Positions 6,987 to 15,038 of a DNA stretch of 23,880 nucleotides are shown here, in pieces. Each line of letters begins with the position of its first letter. Position 1 is the stretch's first letter. The translations under genes were made by a program, and so were the position numbers. Below the pieces are notes generated by a model, which made no database searches, was not told the DNA's origin, and was given only the letters and a program-made list of their open reading frames with translations. The stretch comes from an uncultured Bacilli bacterium (GTDB lineage: Bacteria; Bacillota_I; Bacilli_A; RF39; UBA660), in the NCBI GenBank assembly GCA_934096755.1, contig CAKOMU010000015.1, forward strand, positions 1 through 23,880, given 5' to 3'.

Positions 6987-7047
6987 AAATAGCGTTATTT
7001 TTATTCACTATTTATAATTATTTAACTTAAAAATTGCAAAAATAGTG
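6987..7047. promoter_or_regulatory. Three AAATAG(C/T)G candidate operator sites in the divergent region
   Basis: AAATAGCG (6987-6994, plus strand), AAATAGTG (7006-7013, minus strand) and AAATAGTG (7040-7047, plus strand). The last two form an 8-bp inverted repeat that brackets the XRE promoter. The first lies in a second inverted repeat, AAAAATA/TATTTTT (6985-7002), just downstream of the XRE -10. This is the expected layout for an autoregulating XRE dimer, but the assignment is inference. Confidence 0.5.
7011..7039 (-). promoter_or_regulatory. Promoter of the XRE gene
   Basis: Read on the minus strand: TTGCAA (7034-7039), 17 bp, TATAAA (7011-7016). Confidence 0.6.
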
Positions 7048-7074
7048 CAACAATTCGACAAATTATGCTATAAT
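7045..7074 (+). promoter_or_regulatory. Promoter of the SPFH/zinc-ribbon operon
   Basis: A perfect TATAAT (7069-7074) with a poor -35 (GTGCAA, 7045-7050) 18 bp upstream that overlaps one AAATAGTG site. A weak -35 suggests that an activator or relief of repression is needed. Confidence 0.55.
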
Positions 7075-7078
7075 GATG

Positions 7079-7116
7079 AAGAATAGAAGAGAGCTTCTAT
7101 ACAAAAGGCTATTCTT
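7079..7116 (+). other. Leader hairpin of the SPFH operon with two exclusive stems
   Basis: AAGAATAG (7079-7086) can pair with CTATTCTT (7109-7116) just before further T, or TAGAAG (7084-7089) can pair with CTTCTA (7094-7099). The two stems share 7084-7086, so they exclude each other, as in an attenuator. It could also be a simple stabilising 5' hairpin. Confidence 0.4.
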
Positions 7117-7149
7117 TTATCAATAAATCCAAAAGAAAAGAGGTATATT

Positions 7150-8418
7150 ATGGGATTTTTAAAAGCTTTTGCAAGTGCCGCAAGCGGTTCCTTTGCAGAT
7201 CAATGGAAGGACTTTTACGGTCCTAAACAAAACGTATCACCAACAGCAGCTGTTTTTCAAGCAGTACCATATGGTCAAAATGCTGGACGAGGTGAAAACT
7301 ATAAGGGTTCACAAAATATCATTACGAACGGTAGTAAGATAGTTGTACCAGAAGGCACAGCTTTAATTACTCTTCAAGATGGCCAAATAACAGGTTTAAT
7401 AGCTGAACCAGGTGGATATGAATATAAAAGCGACGATATTAATTCACAATCACTTTTTGCTGGTAGTTTTCTTTCAGCAACAATAGTTCAATCCTTTGAA
7501 AGATTTAAATTTGGTGGGATGCCTGGTAGTGAACAACTAGCATTCTATATAAATTTAAAAGAAATTGCTGGTAATAAATTTGGTACCAAATCTGAAATAT
7601 ATTGGGATGATGCTTACCTTAATGCTCAAGTTGGAGCAATTACTAGAGGAACATACACGTTAAGAATTATTGATCCAGTTTTATTCATAAAAAATGTTGT
7701 TCCTTTGCATTATTTACAAGCTGGAGCACCAGAATTTGATTTTAGTGATATGGATAATCCAGTTGGTCAACAATTATTTGACGAAGTAGTTGGTTCTTTA
7801 TCAGCAGCATTTTCAAATTATGTAAATGACCCAACCAAAGGAAATAGAATAACTAAAATACAAGGTGATTCAGTTGGATTTGCAGAATCATTAAGTCAAG
7901 CTGTGGAAGATGGTTATCAATGGCGCAGTAATAGAGGTTTAGAAATTGTTAAAAGTACTCTTACTGCAATTGAATATGATGCAGATAGCAAGCAATTATT
8001 AAGTGATGTTAAAAAAGCTGATGCTTTATCTGGTGCACGTGGTAATTCATTTATGCAACAATCAATGGCAAGAGGAATGCAAGCAGCTGGTGAGAATGGC
8101 GGTGGAACTGGAATGGCATTTATGGGAATGGGAATGCAAGCTGGCGCTAACATGATGCAAGGCATGCAACAACCAGCACAACCTGCTGTAAATCCTTTTA
8201 TAAACATAGCACCACAACAACCAGTACAACAACCTATGAATAACACCATGGATCAAACACAAGCAACAATGCAACAACCTCAAAGTACTCCAACATCAAA
8301 TGTCGCATCTGGCACTGATCCTTATGAAGAATTGAAAAAAGCCAAAGATTTATTAGATGCAGGAATCATTACAGCAGAAGATTTTGAAGCCAAGAAAAAA
8401 GTATTGTTAGGAATTTAG
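7150..8418 (+). CDS. SPFH-domain protein with SHOCT tail (YdjI-like)
   Basis: A 422-aa protein. Residues about 20-300 resemble the SPFH (stomatin/prohibitin/flotillin) domain of B. subtilis YdjI, often annotated 'virion core protein': ADQWKDFYGP near the N terminus, IVVPEGTALITLQDG, PGGYEY, and a long IYWDDAYLNAQVGAITRGTYTLRIIDP stretch (interrupted here only by its length). A Met/Gln/Gly/Pro-rich flexible linker (about 300-390) leads to a C-terminal SHOCT bihelical module (YEELKKAKDLLDAGIITAEDF). No transmembrane helix is evident, so membrane contact would be peripheral. It is first in the six-gene operon, with AGAGG ahead of the ATG. The next gene begins two bases after its stop. YdjI-type proteins are linked to membrane-stress loci; the role here is inferred from that. 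Confidence 0.85.
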   Translation: MGFLKAFASAASGSFADQWKDFYGPKQNVSPTAAVFQAVPYGQNAGRGENYKGSQNIITNGSKIVVPEGTALITLQDGQITGLIAEPGGYEYKSDDINSQSLFAGSFLSATIVQSFERFKFGGMPGSEQLAFYINLKEIAGNKFGTKSEIYWDDAYLNAQVGAITRGTYTLRIIDPVLFIKNVVPLHYLQAGAPEFDFSDMDNPVGQQLFDEVVGSLSAAFSNYVNDPTKGNRITKIQGDSVGFAESLSQAVEDGYQWRSNRGLEIVKSTLTAIEYDADSKQLLSDVKKADALSGARGNSFMQQSMARGMQAAGENGGGTGMAFMGMGMQAGANMMQGMQQPAQPAVNPFINIAPQQPVQQPMNNTMDQTQATMQQPQSTPTSNVASGTDPYEELKKAKDLLDAGIITAEDFEAKKKVLLGI

Positions 8419-8420
8419 TT

Positions 8421-9926
8421 ATGCAAGGTAGTACATTAGGAAATATTACTCCCAACATAAATCCAGATAACAATCAAGATAATAATGAACCGCGTATTGT
8501 ACAAACAGATGCAGGAAATATAAATGGTCAAAATAAATGCCCTAATTGTGGCGCTACTGATATTTCCTTAAATGTTAATACTGGTAAACTTCGTTGTAAC
8601 TATTGTCGAACAGAATTTGAAAACAAACAAGTAAGTGGTATGGAAGAGGACATTGCTTCTTTAAATGGCGTAGTATATGGCTCTGGTACTCAAGATATTG
8701 TTGCCGATACTAATGATGTTTTAACTTTTAAATGTAGCAGTTGTGGTGCCGAGGTAGTCATTGATACCTCTATGGCCAATCAAGCAAGGTGTCACTGGTG
8801 TCGAAGTACTTTGTCAGTTAATCAACAAATTCCTAATGGGAGTGTACCTGATGTCGTTTTACCATTTAAAGTAACCAAAGATGAAGCTAAAAAATTAATT
8901 GAAGACTTTGTTGGTAATCGAAAGTTTTTTGCTCATCCTAAATTTAAAAGTGAATTTACTACTAACAATATTATGGGAGTATATTTTCCTTATATGGTTG
9001 TAGATATCAATGGCCACTCTCATTTAAGCGGTACTGCGGAAAAAACGGTTCGCAAATATACGAGAGGTTTCGGTAATGATTCAACGACTTATTATGATGC
9101 TGACGTTTTCAATGTTGAAAGATCTTTTGATATATCGATACATGGTCTTACTGTAGAATCTAGTAAAGACAAGTTAAATAATAGTGCCACTGATAAAACT
9201 AATAATATCATTAATGCTATAATGCCTTTTGACATTGAAAATTGTAGTAAATATAATGCAAATTATTTAAAAGGTTTCACTTCAGAAAAAAGAGATGTCA
9301 ATATAGATTTGCTTAAACCTTTAATAAATACGCAAGCTGAAGACATTGCTAGGTTTGCTGCTAACGATACTTTAAAATCTTATGACCGTGGTACTAAATG
9401 GGATTATGAAGATTTTAAAATTATTGGGGAACAATGGAAATCTGCTTACTTGCCTGTGTGGCTATATAGTTATCAAGAAATCAAAGGAGAAGAAAAACTT
9501 CTTCATTATGTGGCAGTAAATGCTAGAACCAAAGAAACGATGGGTAGTGTACCAATCCATATGCCTAAACTGTTAGGAATATCATTTTTGATAGAAGTAT
9601 TAGGTTTTATTGCTTATCTTTTCATAGATTTTGATTATAATTGGACCTTCTTACTAGTGGGAATTATATATTTTTTAGTCATCTTCTTAAAATATCGTAA
9701 TGCTAATGCTAGACATACATATGAAACAGATACCAAAAAAGAGATTCGTAATTTAGATACTAAGGACAATTATGTAACCAGAAAAACTGGTTTAACTAGT
9801 GCTAGAATAAGAAATGCTAATAGCAATTCTTTAGGTGGTAAAAGTGAAGGCAATGTTATAGTGGATAATATCGTAGAAAATAGTGCTATCGCTAAATTTA
9901 TTAGTGATCAAGTAAATAAAAAATAG
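8421..9926 (+). CDS. Double zinc-ribbon membrane protein (YdjG-like)
   Basis: A 501-aa protein. It has two N-terminal zinc ribbons, C40/C43 with C59/C62 and C105/C108 with C124/C127, of the TFIIB-like shape. A large soluble region follows (about 140-390, with VVLPFKVTKDEAKK and WKSAYLPVWLYSY). Then come two adjacent membrane helices (about 393-430) and a polar tail. This matches the 'TFIIB-type zinc ribbon-containing protein' group, which includes B. subtilis YdjG, a usual partner of SPFH YdjI. The start ATG lies two bases after the SPFH stop and its SD (AGGA) lies in that gene's end, so translation is coupled. It is probably membrane-bound with the zinc ribbons in the cytosol. Its biochemical role is unknown; transcription factor activity is unlikely. 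Confidence 0.82.
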   Translation: MQGSTLGNITPNINPDNNQDNNEPRIVQTDAGNINGQNKCPNCGATDISLNVNTGKLRCNYCRTEFENKQVSGMEEDIASLNGVVYGSGTQDIVADTNDVLTFKCSSCGAEVVIDTSMANQARCHWCRSTLSVNQQIPNGSVPDVVLPFKVTKDEAKKLIEDFVGNRKFFAHPKFKSEFTTNNIMGVYFPYMVVDINGHSHLSGTAEKTVRKYTRGFGNDSTTYYDADVFNVERSFDISIHGLTVESSKDKLNNSATDKTNNIINAIMPFDIENCSKYNANYLKGFTSEKRDVNIDLLKPLINTQAEDIARFAANDTLKSYDRGTKWDYEDFKIIGEQWKSAYLPVWLYSYQEIKGEEKLLHYVAVNARTKETMGSVPIHMPKLLGISFLIEVLGFIAYLFIDFDYNWTFLLVGIIYFLVIFLKYRNANARHTYETDTKKEIRNLDTKDNYVTRKTGLTSARIRNANSNSLGGKSEGNVIVDNIVENSAIAKFISDQVNKK

Positions 9927-9938
9927 GGAGTGTGTAAA

Positions 9939-11006
9939 ATGAGTTACGAAAAAAATATATGCCCAAATTGTGGCATGGAAAATGAAAATAACAATAAATT
10001 TTGTATTAAATGTGGAAGTAGCATTTTAACAAATCAAAATATGCAAACTAATCAAACTAATAATAATACAAATCAAAATTCTACCGGTGGAGAAGGTTTA
10101 AATGCCTTCTTTCCCCAAAATAATATGAATAGTGATATAAACAATAATTTAAATACTGGGAATAATATAAACAATAATATAAACGGTAATTTAAATAGTA
10201 ATCTAAATAACACTTATGTTAATACCGGTTCTAACCTTAATGAACCAAATTATAACTATACTCAACCAAATCAAAATGTTAATATAAATGTTAATCAGGA
10301 AAATACTGCAAGTAATCAAAAAATTGTATCTATAGGAGCAATATTTTCTGTGTTAATTGCTGTTTTATTAAAACCGTTTACAACGTTTAAAGAAGAGTTA
10401 CCAAAATTTAAAGAAGTAAAAAATTCTTTATTACTTAGTTTAATAGTTTCCCTTGTTGGTACTATCTTAATGTTTGTTAATACTATTATTACTTTAGTAC
10501 GTATACCAGCTTCATTGAATGGTAAGACAACATGGATGTGGGATAATTTAAAAAACTTTAACTATTTCAAAACTTTTGGTACTGATTTTTTAACTGTTGC
10601 TGGAGTTATTTTAGCTATTGCGTGTATTTATTATATTGCTAGTTTAATTATCAAAAAACAAATTGATTTTTCTTCAATTCTTATGATTGTGGCCTCTGCT
10701 GTTGTTCCGTTAATTCTTGCTTATACGGTAGTAGCGCCACTAATAAGTATGATTAATATTAAATTAAGTATTTATGTAAATATGGTTGGTTTAATTTACT
10801 CATTTATAATCATTTACGAAAATATTAATGATTTATTAAAATTGACAGGAAATCAAAGAATATATTTTAATTTCCTTTGCTTAGTCATTGTAGCCATTTT
10901 AGCATACTATTTATATACTAAATTTATGCTTAATAGTATTTCTAGTGGTTTAGGAAATTTAAATAATCTAGATAACCTAGAAAATCTATGGGATTGGATG
11001 AACTAA
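9939..11006 (+). CDS. Zinc-ribbon, Asn-rich linker, Yip1-like membrane protein
   Basis: A 355-aa protein in three parts. An N-terminal zinc ribbon (C8/C11, C22/C25) comes first. Residues about 30-125 are a low-complexity linker very rich in Asn with repeated NN, NIN and NLN units. Residues about 130-345 hold five or six hydrophobic helices with a Yip1-like look (KPFTTFKEELPKFKEVKNS before the first helix), followed by a short Leu/Asn-rich tail. ATG 9939 is used because AGGGAG lies eight bases upstream; a GTG at 9930 would add three residues. It begins 12 bases after the previous stop. Zinc-ribbon plus Yip1/DUF-type membrane proteins are common in Firmicutes but uncharacterised. The DNA of the linker is AAT/AAC-repeat-like and likely to vary in length between strains. 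Confidence 0.72.
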   Translation: MSYEKNICPNCGMENENNNKFCIKCGSSILTNQNMQTNQTNNNTNQNSTGGEGLNAFFPQNNMNSDINNNLNTGNNINNNINGNLNSNLNNTYVNTGSNLNEPNYNYTQPNQNVNINVNQENTASNQKIVSIGAIFSVLIAVLLKPFTTFKEELPKFKEVKNSLLLSLIVSLVGTILMFVNTIITLVRIPASLNGKTTWMWDNLKNFNYFKTFGTDFLTVAGVILAIACIYYIASLIIKKQIDFSSILMIVASAVVPLILAYTVVAPLISMINIKLSIYVNMVGLIYSFIIIYENINDLLKLTGNQRIYFNFLCLVIVAILAYYLYTKFMLNSISSGLGNLNNLDNLENLWDWMN

Positions 11007-11007
11007 T

Positions 11008-11460
11008 ATGGAAAAATTAAAAAATACACGTTGGTTAGCGTTAATAGGGTTAATATTATGCTTTTTAGGAAATACCTTGCCATATTTAATCTATACAATG
11101 CCTTATGCCAAAATTACTATTAAAACAAAATTATGTACTTATTGGGAAGGAAAAATAATATTTATTTTAATTCTTGCTAATTTATTATTTATTTTTAAAG
11201 ATTATGTAAAAAAATATATGCCAAAATTATTTGATTCTAATATGGGAAAATGGATTTTAAATGCTGATTCAAAACTTACATTTTTGCCAACATTAGGAAT
11301 TGCGTTATTTGCTATTTGGATTTTTCCAAATATAGATATGAATTGGAATATTGTCAAATATGGCATTGGTTTTTATGCTCTTTGGTTAGGAATAATTTTA
11401 TTAGTAATACACCAATTTATTTACCGACCAACAAAAGAAAGTGAAAATAAAGGTAACTAA
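11008..11460 (+). CDS. Small four-helix membrane protein of unknown function
   Basis: A 150-aa protein with four hydrophobic segments (about 9-29, 49-65, 88-105, 115-138) and a polar, positively charged C-terminal tail. I recognise no family. It begins one base after the stop of the Yip1-like gene, which indicates the same transcript and probable partnership, and its SD is weak. A terminator-like hairpin begins within its last codons (11452), so expression of the two genes beyond may be reduced relative to this one. Confidence 0.75.
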   Translation: MEKLKNTRWLALIGLILCFLGNTLPYLIYTMPYAKITIKTKLCTYWEGKIIFILILANLLFIFKDYVKKYMPKLFDSNMGKWILNADSKLTFLPTLGIALFAIWIFPNIDMNWNIVKYGIGFYALWLGIILLVIHQFIYRPTKESENKGN

Positions 11461-11475
11461 ATAGTTATCTTTTTT
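11452..11475 (+). terminator. Terminator-like hairpin inside the operon
   Basis: GGTAACT (11452-11458) pairs with AGTTATC (11463-11469; one G-T wobble) across an AAAT loop, followed by six T. No clear promoter is seen between it and the next gene (start 11492), so it is likely a partial terminator that sets lower expression of the VWA gene. Confidence 0.7.
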
Positions 11476-11491
11476 AGAAAAGAGGTTTAAA

Positions 11492-14218
11492 ATGTATTGT
11501 CCAAATTGTGGAAAACAAACAAATGAAAATACTACTTTTTGTCCAGAGTGTGGTACAAAAATAAATAAAAGTTCTCAAACATTTAGTGAACAATTAAAAG
11601 CCAATAATCCTATTCCTAAATTTCTAAAAAAATATAATCGGCAATTGAAGATCTCTTTGATTGTTGTAGCATTTTTAATAATTGGCTTAATAGGATATGG
11701 TAATATAGTAGGTTTTGAAAAGTTTAGTTGGAATAAAGATTTAGAAGATTATAATTTAGAGTATGTCAGTCCTACGACCATTACTTTAGGCATTAATTTT
11801 TCTAATGAAGATAAGTTAAAAGATATTAAATATAAAACTACCTGTGGTGAACTTACTACTAATAAAGAAGAAATTTTGTGGGATCTATCTAGTGATCTAG
11901 GTGAATGTACGATTACGGCTAAATATAAGGTACGGACGTTAAAGAAGAAATTTACGGTAGTCACTATATCGCAAGATAAAGAAGAGTTAAGTTTAGATTT
12001 TAGTATTGATGAAGATTCTAATGAAGATTTAGATGGTGATGGTTTAACTAACAAAGAAGAAAAAGAATATCAAACTGATCCATTATTAAGTGATACTGAT
12101 ATGGATGGTTTAAATGATTATGAAGAAATTTTTACTTATAAAACTGATCCTTTAAAAAAAGATACAGATGGTGATGGTTTAAGTGATTATGATGAAATTA
12201 AGCTAGGCTTAGATCCATTAAAAAAAGACAGCAAAGGTGATGGTATCACTGATGATAAGAGAACCAATAGTTTTAATTATGAACGAGATAATGTTAAACT
12301 AACTATTAATGGTACTGGTAACATTGCAACTTCTAGTCTAACTAAAACAAGTAGTACTAAAATTAGTAATAAACCAGGTTTAATTAATAATTTGTACACT
12401 CTTAGTACAGATGGTGATATTAAAGATGCATCCATTAGTATTGGTTATACCAGTGAAGAATTAACTCAATATGATATAGCAGAAAATAATTTAACACTTT
12501 ATAATTATAATCCTGATACTTCTACTTATGAAGAAGTTACATCAACTGTAGATACAACTAATAAAACAGTTAATGCAACTTTAAAACATTTTTCATTTTA
12601 TATCTTAGGTGATAAAACCAAATTTGCAACATCTAGTGAAAATCAAGTATTATTTATTATTGATAACTCTTGGAGTATGTATTCACCAGCGATGTACGAA
12701 AAATTAACTGGTTATACCTACGAATATAGTGATTTAAACAATGATCCTACAGGATTACGATTTAGTCTTACACGAGATCTGATCAGTAAATTAGATGGCA
12801 AAAATTTTGAATTTGGTTTAGCTGAATTTCGTAGTGACTTTGCTATGGCCCATGATATCGGTGATGATCCTAGCAGTATTAAAAAGACACTTGATAATAT
12901 GCTTGGTAAATTTATTACATACTCAGCGGGAACAGACATTGTAGGGGCGTTAAATTCTGGTATTGATGAATTTTCTAAAGATGTCAATAAATATATCGTT
13001 TTATTAACTGACGGTGAAGATTACTCTTTAAAGTATGATGCTAATAAAATTGTTGATAAAGCTAATAAAAAAGATGTTAAAATATGTTCAATTGGTTTTG
13101 GAGAAGGGGCTAGTAATACCTATTTAGCTAACATTTCTAATGCAACTGGTTGTGAATTATTTAGTGCCAGTAACGCCAATGGTCTTGTGGAATTATTTGA
13201 TAAATTACAAGCCAATCTTTTAGATAGTTTAATAGATATTGATAATGATTTAGAAATTGATGGTGTTGTTTTAGCAGATAGTGGATTTGTTGTTAATCGT
13301 GATGGTTTTAATTTTGAAAATTATGGTTCAAATCTATCTAGTGGAGGTCATTGTTATGGTATGGCTACTTTTGCTGAATTTTATTATCTTCATAAATTAC
13401 CAATGTCTATGCCATCGATTACCATGGAAGATGATACATCGTATGCTTATGATTTTAAGAATACGTATTTTGCTAAATCAGGCAATTTATATGATTATAA
13501 ATTAGAATCAAATATTTTAAAATATCAATTTGGATTTGATTATTTTGATGAACCTACACCAGCTAATTTAAAAATAATTGAAGATGGAACTTTAAAATAT
13601 AATGAAAAATATAAAAATATTATTAATAATTCTCAAGTGTTTGACATAGTTAATCAAAAAACTACACTAAGTAGTAAAGAACAAATAGCTAAACATGGTG
13701 CCAAGTATAATGATTATGAAGAACTTCAACTTAATGAGGATAAAATGCAAGATAGTAACAAAATAAGTAATACTGATAAACAAGTGTTTAATGCCATTTA
13801 TACTATGTTTATCAAACAAATAGGAGCTACTAAATATTATTCTGGAATGACTCCAGGGAAAATATTTAATGCCATAAGTGGCATGCCTATTTCGTTTTAC
13901 ACGCCTAATGCTTTTATAAATATTTTAATGTCTAGAATGTTATCTGGTGATGCCCCTGTTATTGGCAGTAATTTTACAGGAAATGGAAATCACGCGGTAA
14001 ATGCTATCAGTTTAATTCAAGATATTCATAATCATAATCGATATTATATTGGCGTTTATGATAATAATCATCCAGGAGAACTAAGATATGTCAATATTGT
14101 TTGTAATTCAAATAATTGTATTACAGAAAAAAATGAATATTATGCAGGAAATAAACAAGTTCTTCGGGTAAATCCATCGCTAGAAAAAGACCTTGAATAC
14201 TTACAAAAAGGAGAATGA
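11492..14218 (+). CDS. Surface protein: zinc ribbon, TM, thrombospondin-3 repeats, VWA and papain-like domain
   Basis: A 908-aa protein. A zinc ribbon comes first (C3/C6/C17/C20), then one transmembrane helix (about 53-70), so the rest should face outwards. Residues 179-255 are Ca2+-binding thrombospondin type-3 repeats (DxDxDG units: DLDGDG, DTDMDG, DTDGDG, DSKGDG). A VWA domain (about 385-575) has an intact MIDAS: D391-x-S393-x-S395 (DNSWSM), a downstream AGTD and LLTDGED. The C-terminal part (about 600-890) has GGHCYGMA (C621), GNHAVNAI (H834) and VYDNNHPG (D857/N858), spaced like a Cys-His-Asn/Asp papain-fold peptidase; this is my reading, not a proven family. SD AGAGG precedes the ATG. 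The stop overlaps the region before the next gene. Likely roles are adhesion, substrate capture or surface proteolysis. Confidence 0.85.
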   Translation: MYCPNCGKQTNENTTFCPECGTKINKSSQTFSEQLKANNPIPKFLKKYNRQLKISLIVVAFLIIGLIGYGNIVGFEKFSWNKDLEDYNLEYVSPTTITLGINFSNEDKLKDIKYKTTCGELTTNKEEILWDLSSDLGECTITAKYKVRTLKKKFTVVTISQDKEELSLDFSIDEDSNEDLDGDGLTNKEEKEYQTDPLLSDTDMDGLNDYEEIFTYKTDPLKKDTDGDGLSDYDEIKLGLDPLKKDSKGDGITDDKRTNSFNYERDNVKLTINGTGNIATSSLTKTSSTKISNKPGLINNLYTLSTDGDIKDASISIGYTSEELTQYDIAENNLTLYNYNPDTSTYEEVTSTVDTTNKTVNATLKHFSFYILGDKTKFATSSENQVLFIIDNSWSMYSPAMYEKLTGYTYEYSDLNNDPTGLRFSLTRDLISKLDGKNFEFGLAEFRSDFAMAHDIGDDPSSIKKTLDNMLGKFITYSAGTDIVGALNSGIDEFSKDVNKYIVLLTDGEDYSLKYDANKIVDKANKKDVKICSIGFGEGASNTYLANISNATGCELFSASNANGLVELFDKLQANLLDSLIDIDNDLEIDGVVLADSGFVVNRDGFNFENYGSNLSSGGHCYGMATFAEFYYLHKLPMSMPSITMEDDTSYAYDFKNTYFAKSGNLYDYKLESNILKYQFGFDYFDEPTPANLKIIEDGTLKYNEKYKNIINNSQVFDIVNQKTTLSSKEQIAKHGAKYNDYEELQLNEDKMQDSNKISNTDKQVFNAIYTMFIKQIGATKYYSGMTPGKIFNAISGMPISFYTPNAFINILMSRMLSGDAPVIGSNFTGNGNHAVNAISLIQDIHNHNRYYIGVYDNNHPGELRYVNIVCNSNNCITEKNEYYAGNKQVLRVNPSLEKDLEYLQKGE

Positions 14219-14220
14219 TT

Positions 14221-14781
14221 ATGGATAATATTTTCATTAAATTAATAGTAAGTATACCAGTTATACTGATTGTCTTATACTTTATTCCGTTTTTAGGAAT
14301 ATGCCTGTTAATATTTAGATTGTTTGTAATTAATAGAAGAAATACGAAAAAGAATACGGCCTTTTATTTAATCGGTGTTAGTATAATTTTACTAATTCCT
14401 AAAATTTTAGATTTAGTATCAAAGTATACAAGCCTAGAAATTCCTTATATTAAACAAATAATTGATAGTTCACTTTATAGTGTTAACATTTTAAAATATG
14501 CTAAATTGCTGTTTATTATAGGTGTTGTCTATTTTATTCTTTATACTATTTTTAATAAAATCTTTGATAATGTTTTCAAGTATATGAATGGTTATGTGAA
14601 AGCGGAACAAGATAAATCTTATCAAATTAGCAAAGAAAATGACTTAATAATGCAAGAAAAACGGGAAAAAGCTAAAAATACGCATGCTTTTAAATGCCGC
14701 AATTGTGGAGCAAGTTTTATTTTAAGTAGTAATACTGGCACTTGTCCTTATTGTCGAAGTTCTATTGAATATAAAGACTAA
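14221..14781 (+). CDS. Membrane protein with C-terminal zinc ribbon
   Basis: A 186-aa protein. It has three or four hydrophobic segments (about 5-32, 43-61, 96-117), a charged helical stretch (about 125-150) and a C-terminal zinc ribbon, C159/C162 with C175/C178 (CRNC and CPYC). The zinc ribbon sequence is similar in style to those of the neighbours. I choose ATG 14221, with AGGAG eight bases upstream; an ATG at 14215 overlaps the previous stop (ATGA) but has its SD too close. It is last in the operon and, with the others, makes four of six products zinc-ribbon proteins. Its function is unknown. Confidence 0.8.
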   Translation: MDNIFIKLIVSIPVILIVLYFIPFLGICLLIFRLFVINRRNTKKNTAFYLIGVSIILLIPKILDLVSKYTSLEIPYIKQIIDSSLYSVNILKYAKLLFIIGVVYFILYTIFNKIFDNVFKYMNGYVKAEQDKSYQISKENDLIMQEKREKAKNTHAFKCRNCGASFILSSNTGTCPYCRSSIEYKD

Positions 14782-14790
14782 AAAGTCTTT
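14773..14790 (+). terminator. Weak hairpin at the operon end
   Basis: AAAGACT (14773-14779) pairs with AGTCTTT (14784-14790) across AAAA, but only three T follow. It covers the stop codon and touches the -35 of the serS promoter, so at best it is a weak terminator. Confidence 0.4.
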
Positions 14791-14818
14791 GCAAACTTAA
14801 AAAAAAGTGGTATATTAT
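14789..14818 (+). promoter_or_regulatory. Promoter of the T-box/serS unit
   Basis: TTGCAA (14789-14794), with TATTAT (14813-14818) 18 bp downstream, or TATATT (14811-14816) at 16 bp. Confidence 0.6.
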
Positions 14819-14824
14819 TAAAAA

Positions 14825-15020
14825 GACGAAGAAAAAGGCTAAGTAATTATGTAAAAATTTTTAGAGAGTTCTTGGTTGGTGCAAAAGAATAGTTGGTCAT
14901 AATAAAATCTACCTTTTGAGTTTAAGTAGTAATACTTCGGGTAATTCCGTTATCAAAATCAAGTTAAAGAAAGGATGGCACCGTGCATTATGCACTCCTT
15001 GATGGTGACATTCTTTTTTT
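14825..15020 (+). promoter_or_regulatory. T-box riboswitch, serine-specific (UCU specifier)
   Basis: The leader of serS has the T-box landmarks. AGAGAG (14863-14868) and GGTTGGTGCAAAAG mark the stem I distal region. The specifier TCT (14908-14910) is followed by ACC...GAGTTT. The T-box AAGGATGGCACCGTG (14971-14985) is followed by a terminator formed by AAAGGATGGCACC with GGTGACATTCTTT and a T run (to 15020). The antiterminator bulge UGGC (14976-14979) would pair with GCCA, the 3' end expected for tRNA-Ser with discriminator G. Uncharged tRNA-Ser would therefore turn serS on. Confidence 0.93.
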
Positions 15021-15038
15021 GTTTATGGAGGGATGAAT

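Noticed and set aside
7917..8283. Two minus-strand reading frames (110 and 73 aa) within the SPFH gene
   Set aside because: They arise from the reverse complement of the Met/Gln-rich linker; Cys/His-rich composition and no SD or promoter.
10130..10240. CRISPR-like or tandem repeat array in the Asn-rich region
   Set aside because: Repeats are short, irregular and in frame with a coding linker; there are no spacers of even length and no cas genes.
11749..12987. Minus-strand frames of 101 and 89 aa inside the VWA gene
   Set aside because: They are shadows of the 908-aa gene, whose domains are clear on the plus strand.
13281..13505. 74-aa alternative plus-strand frame in the VWA gene
   Set aside because: Out-of-frame and hydrophobic by composition; it overlaps the predicted active-site Cys region of the real gene.
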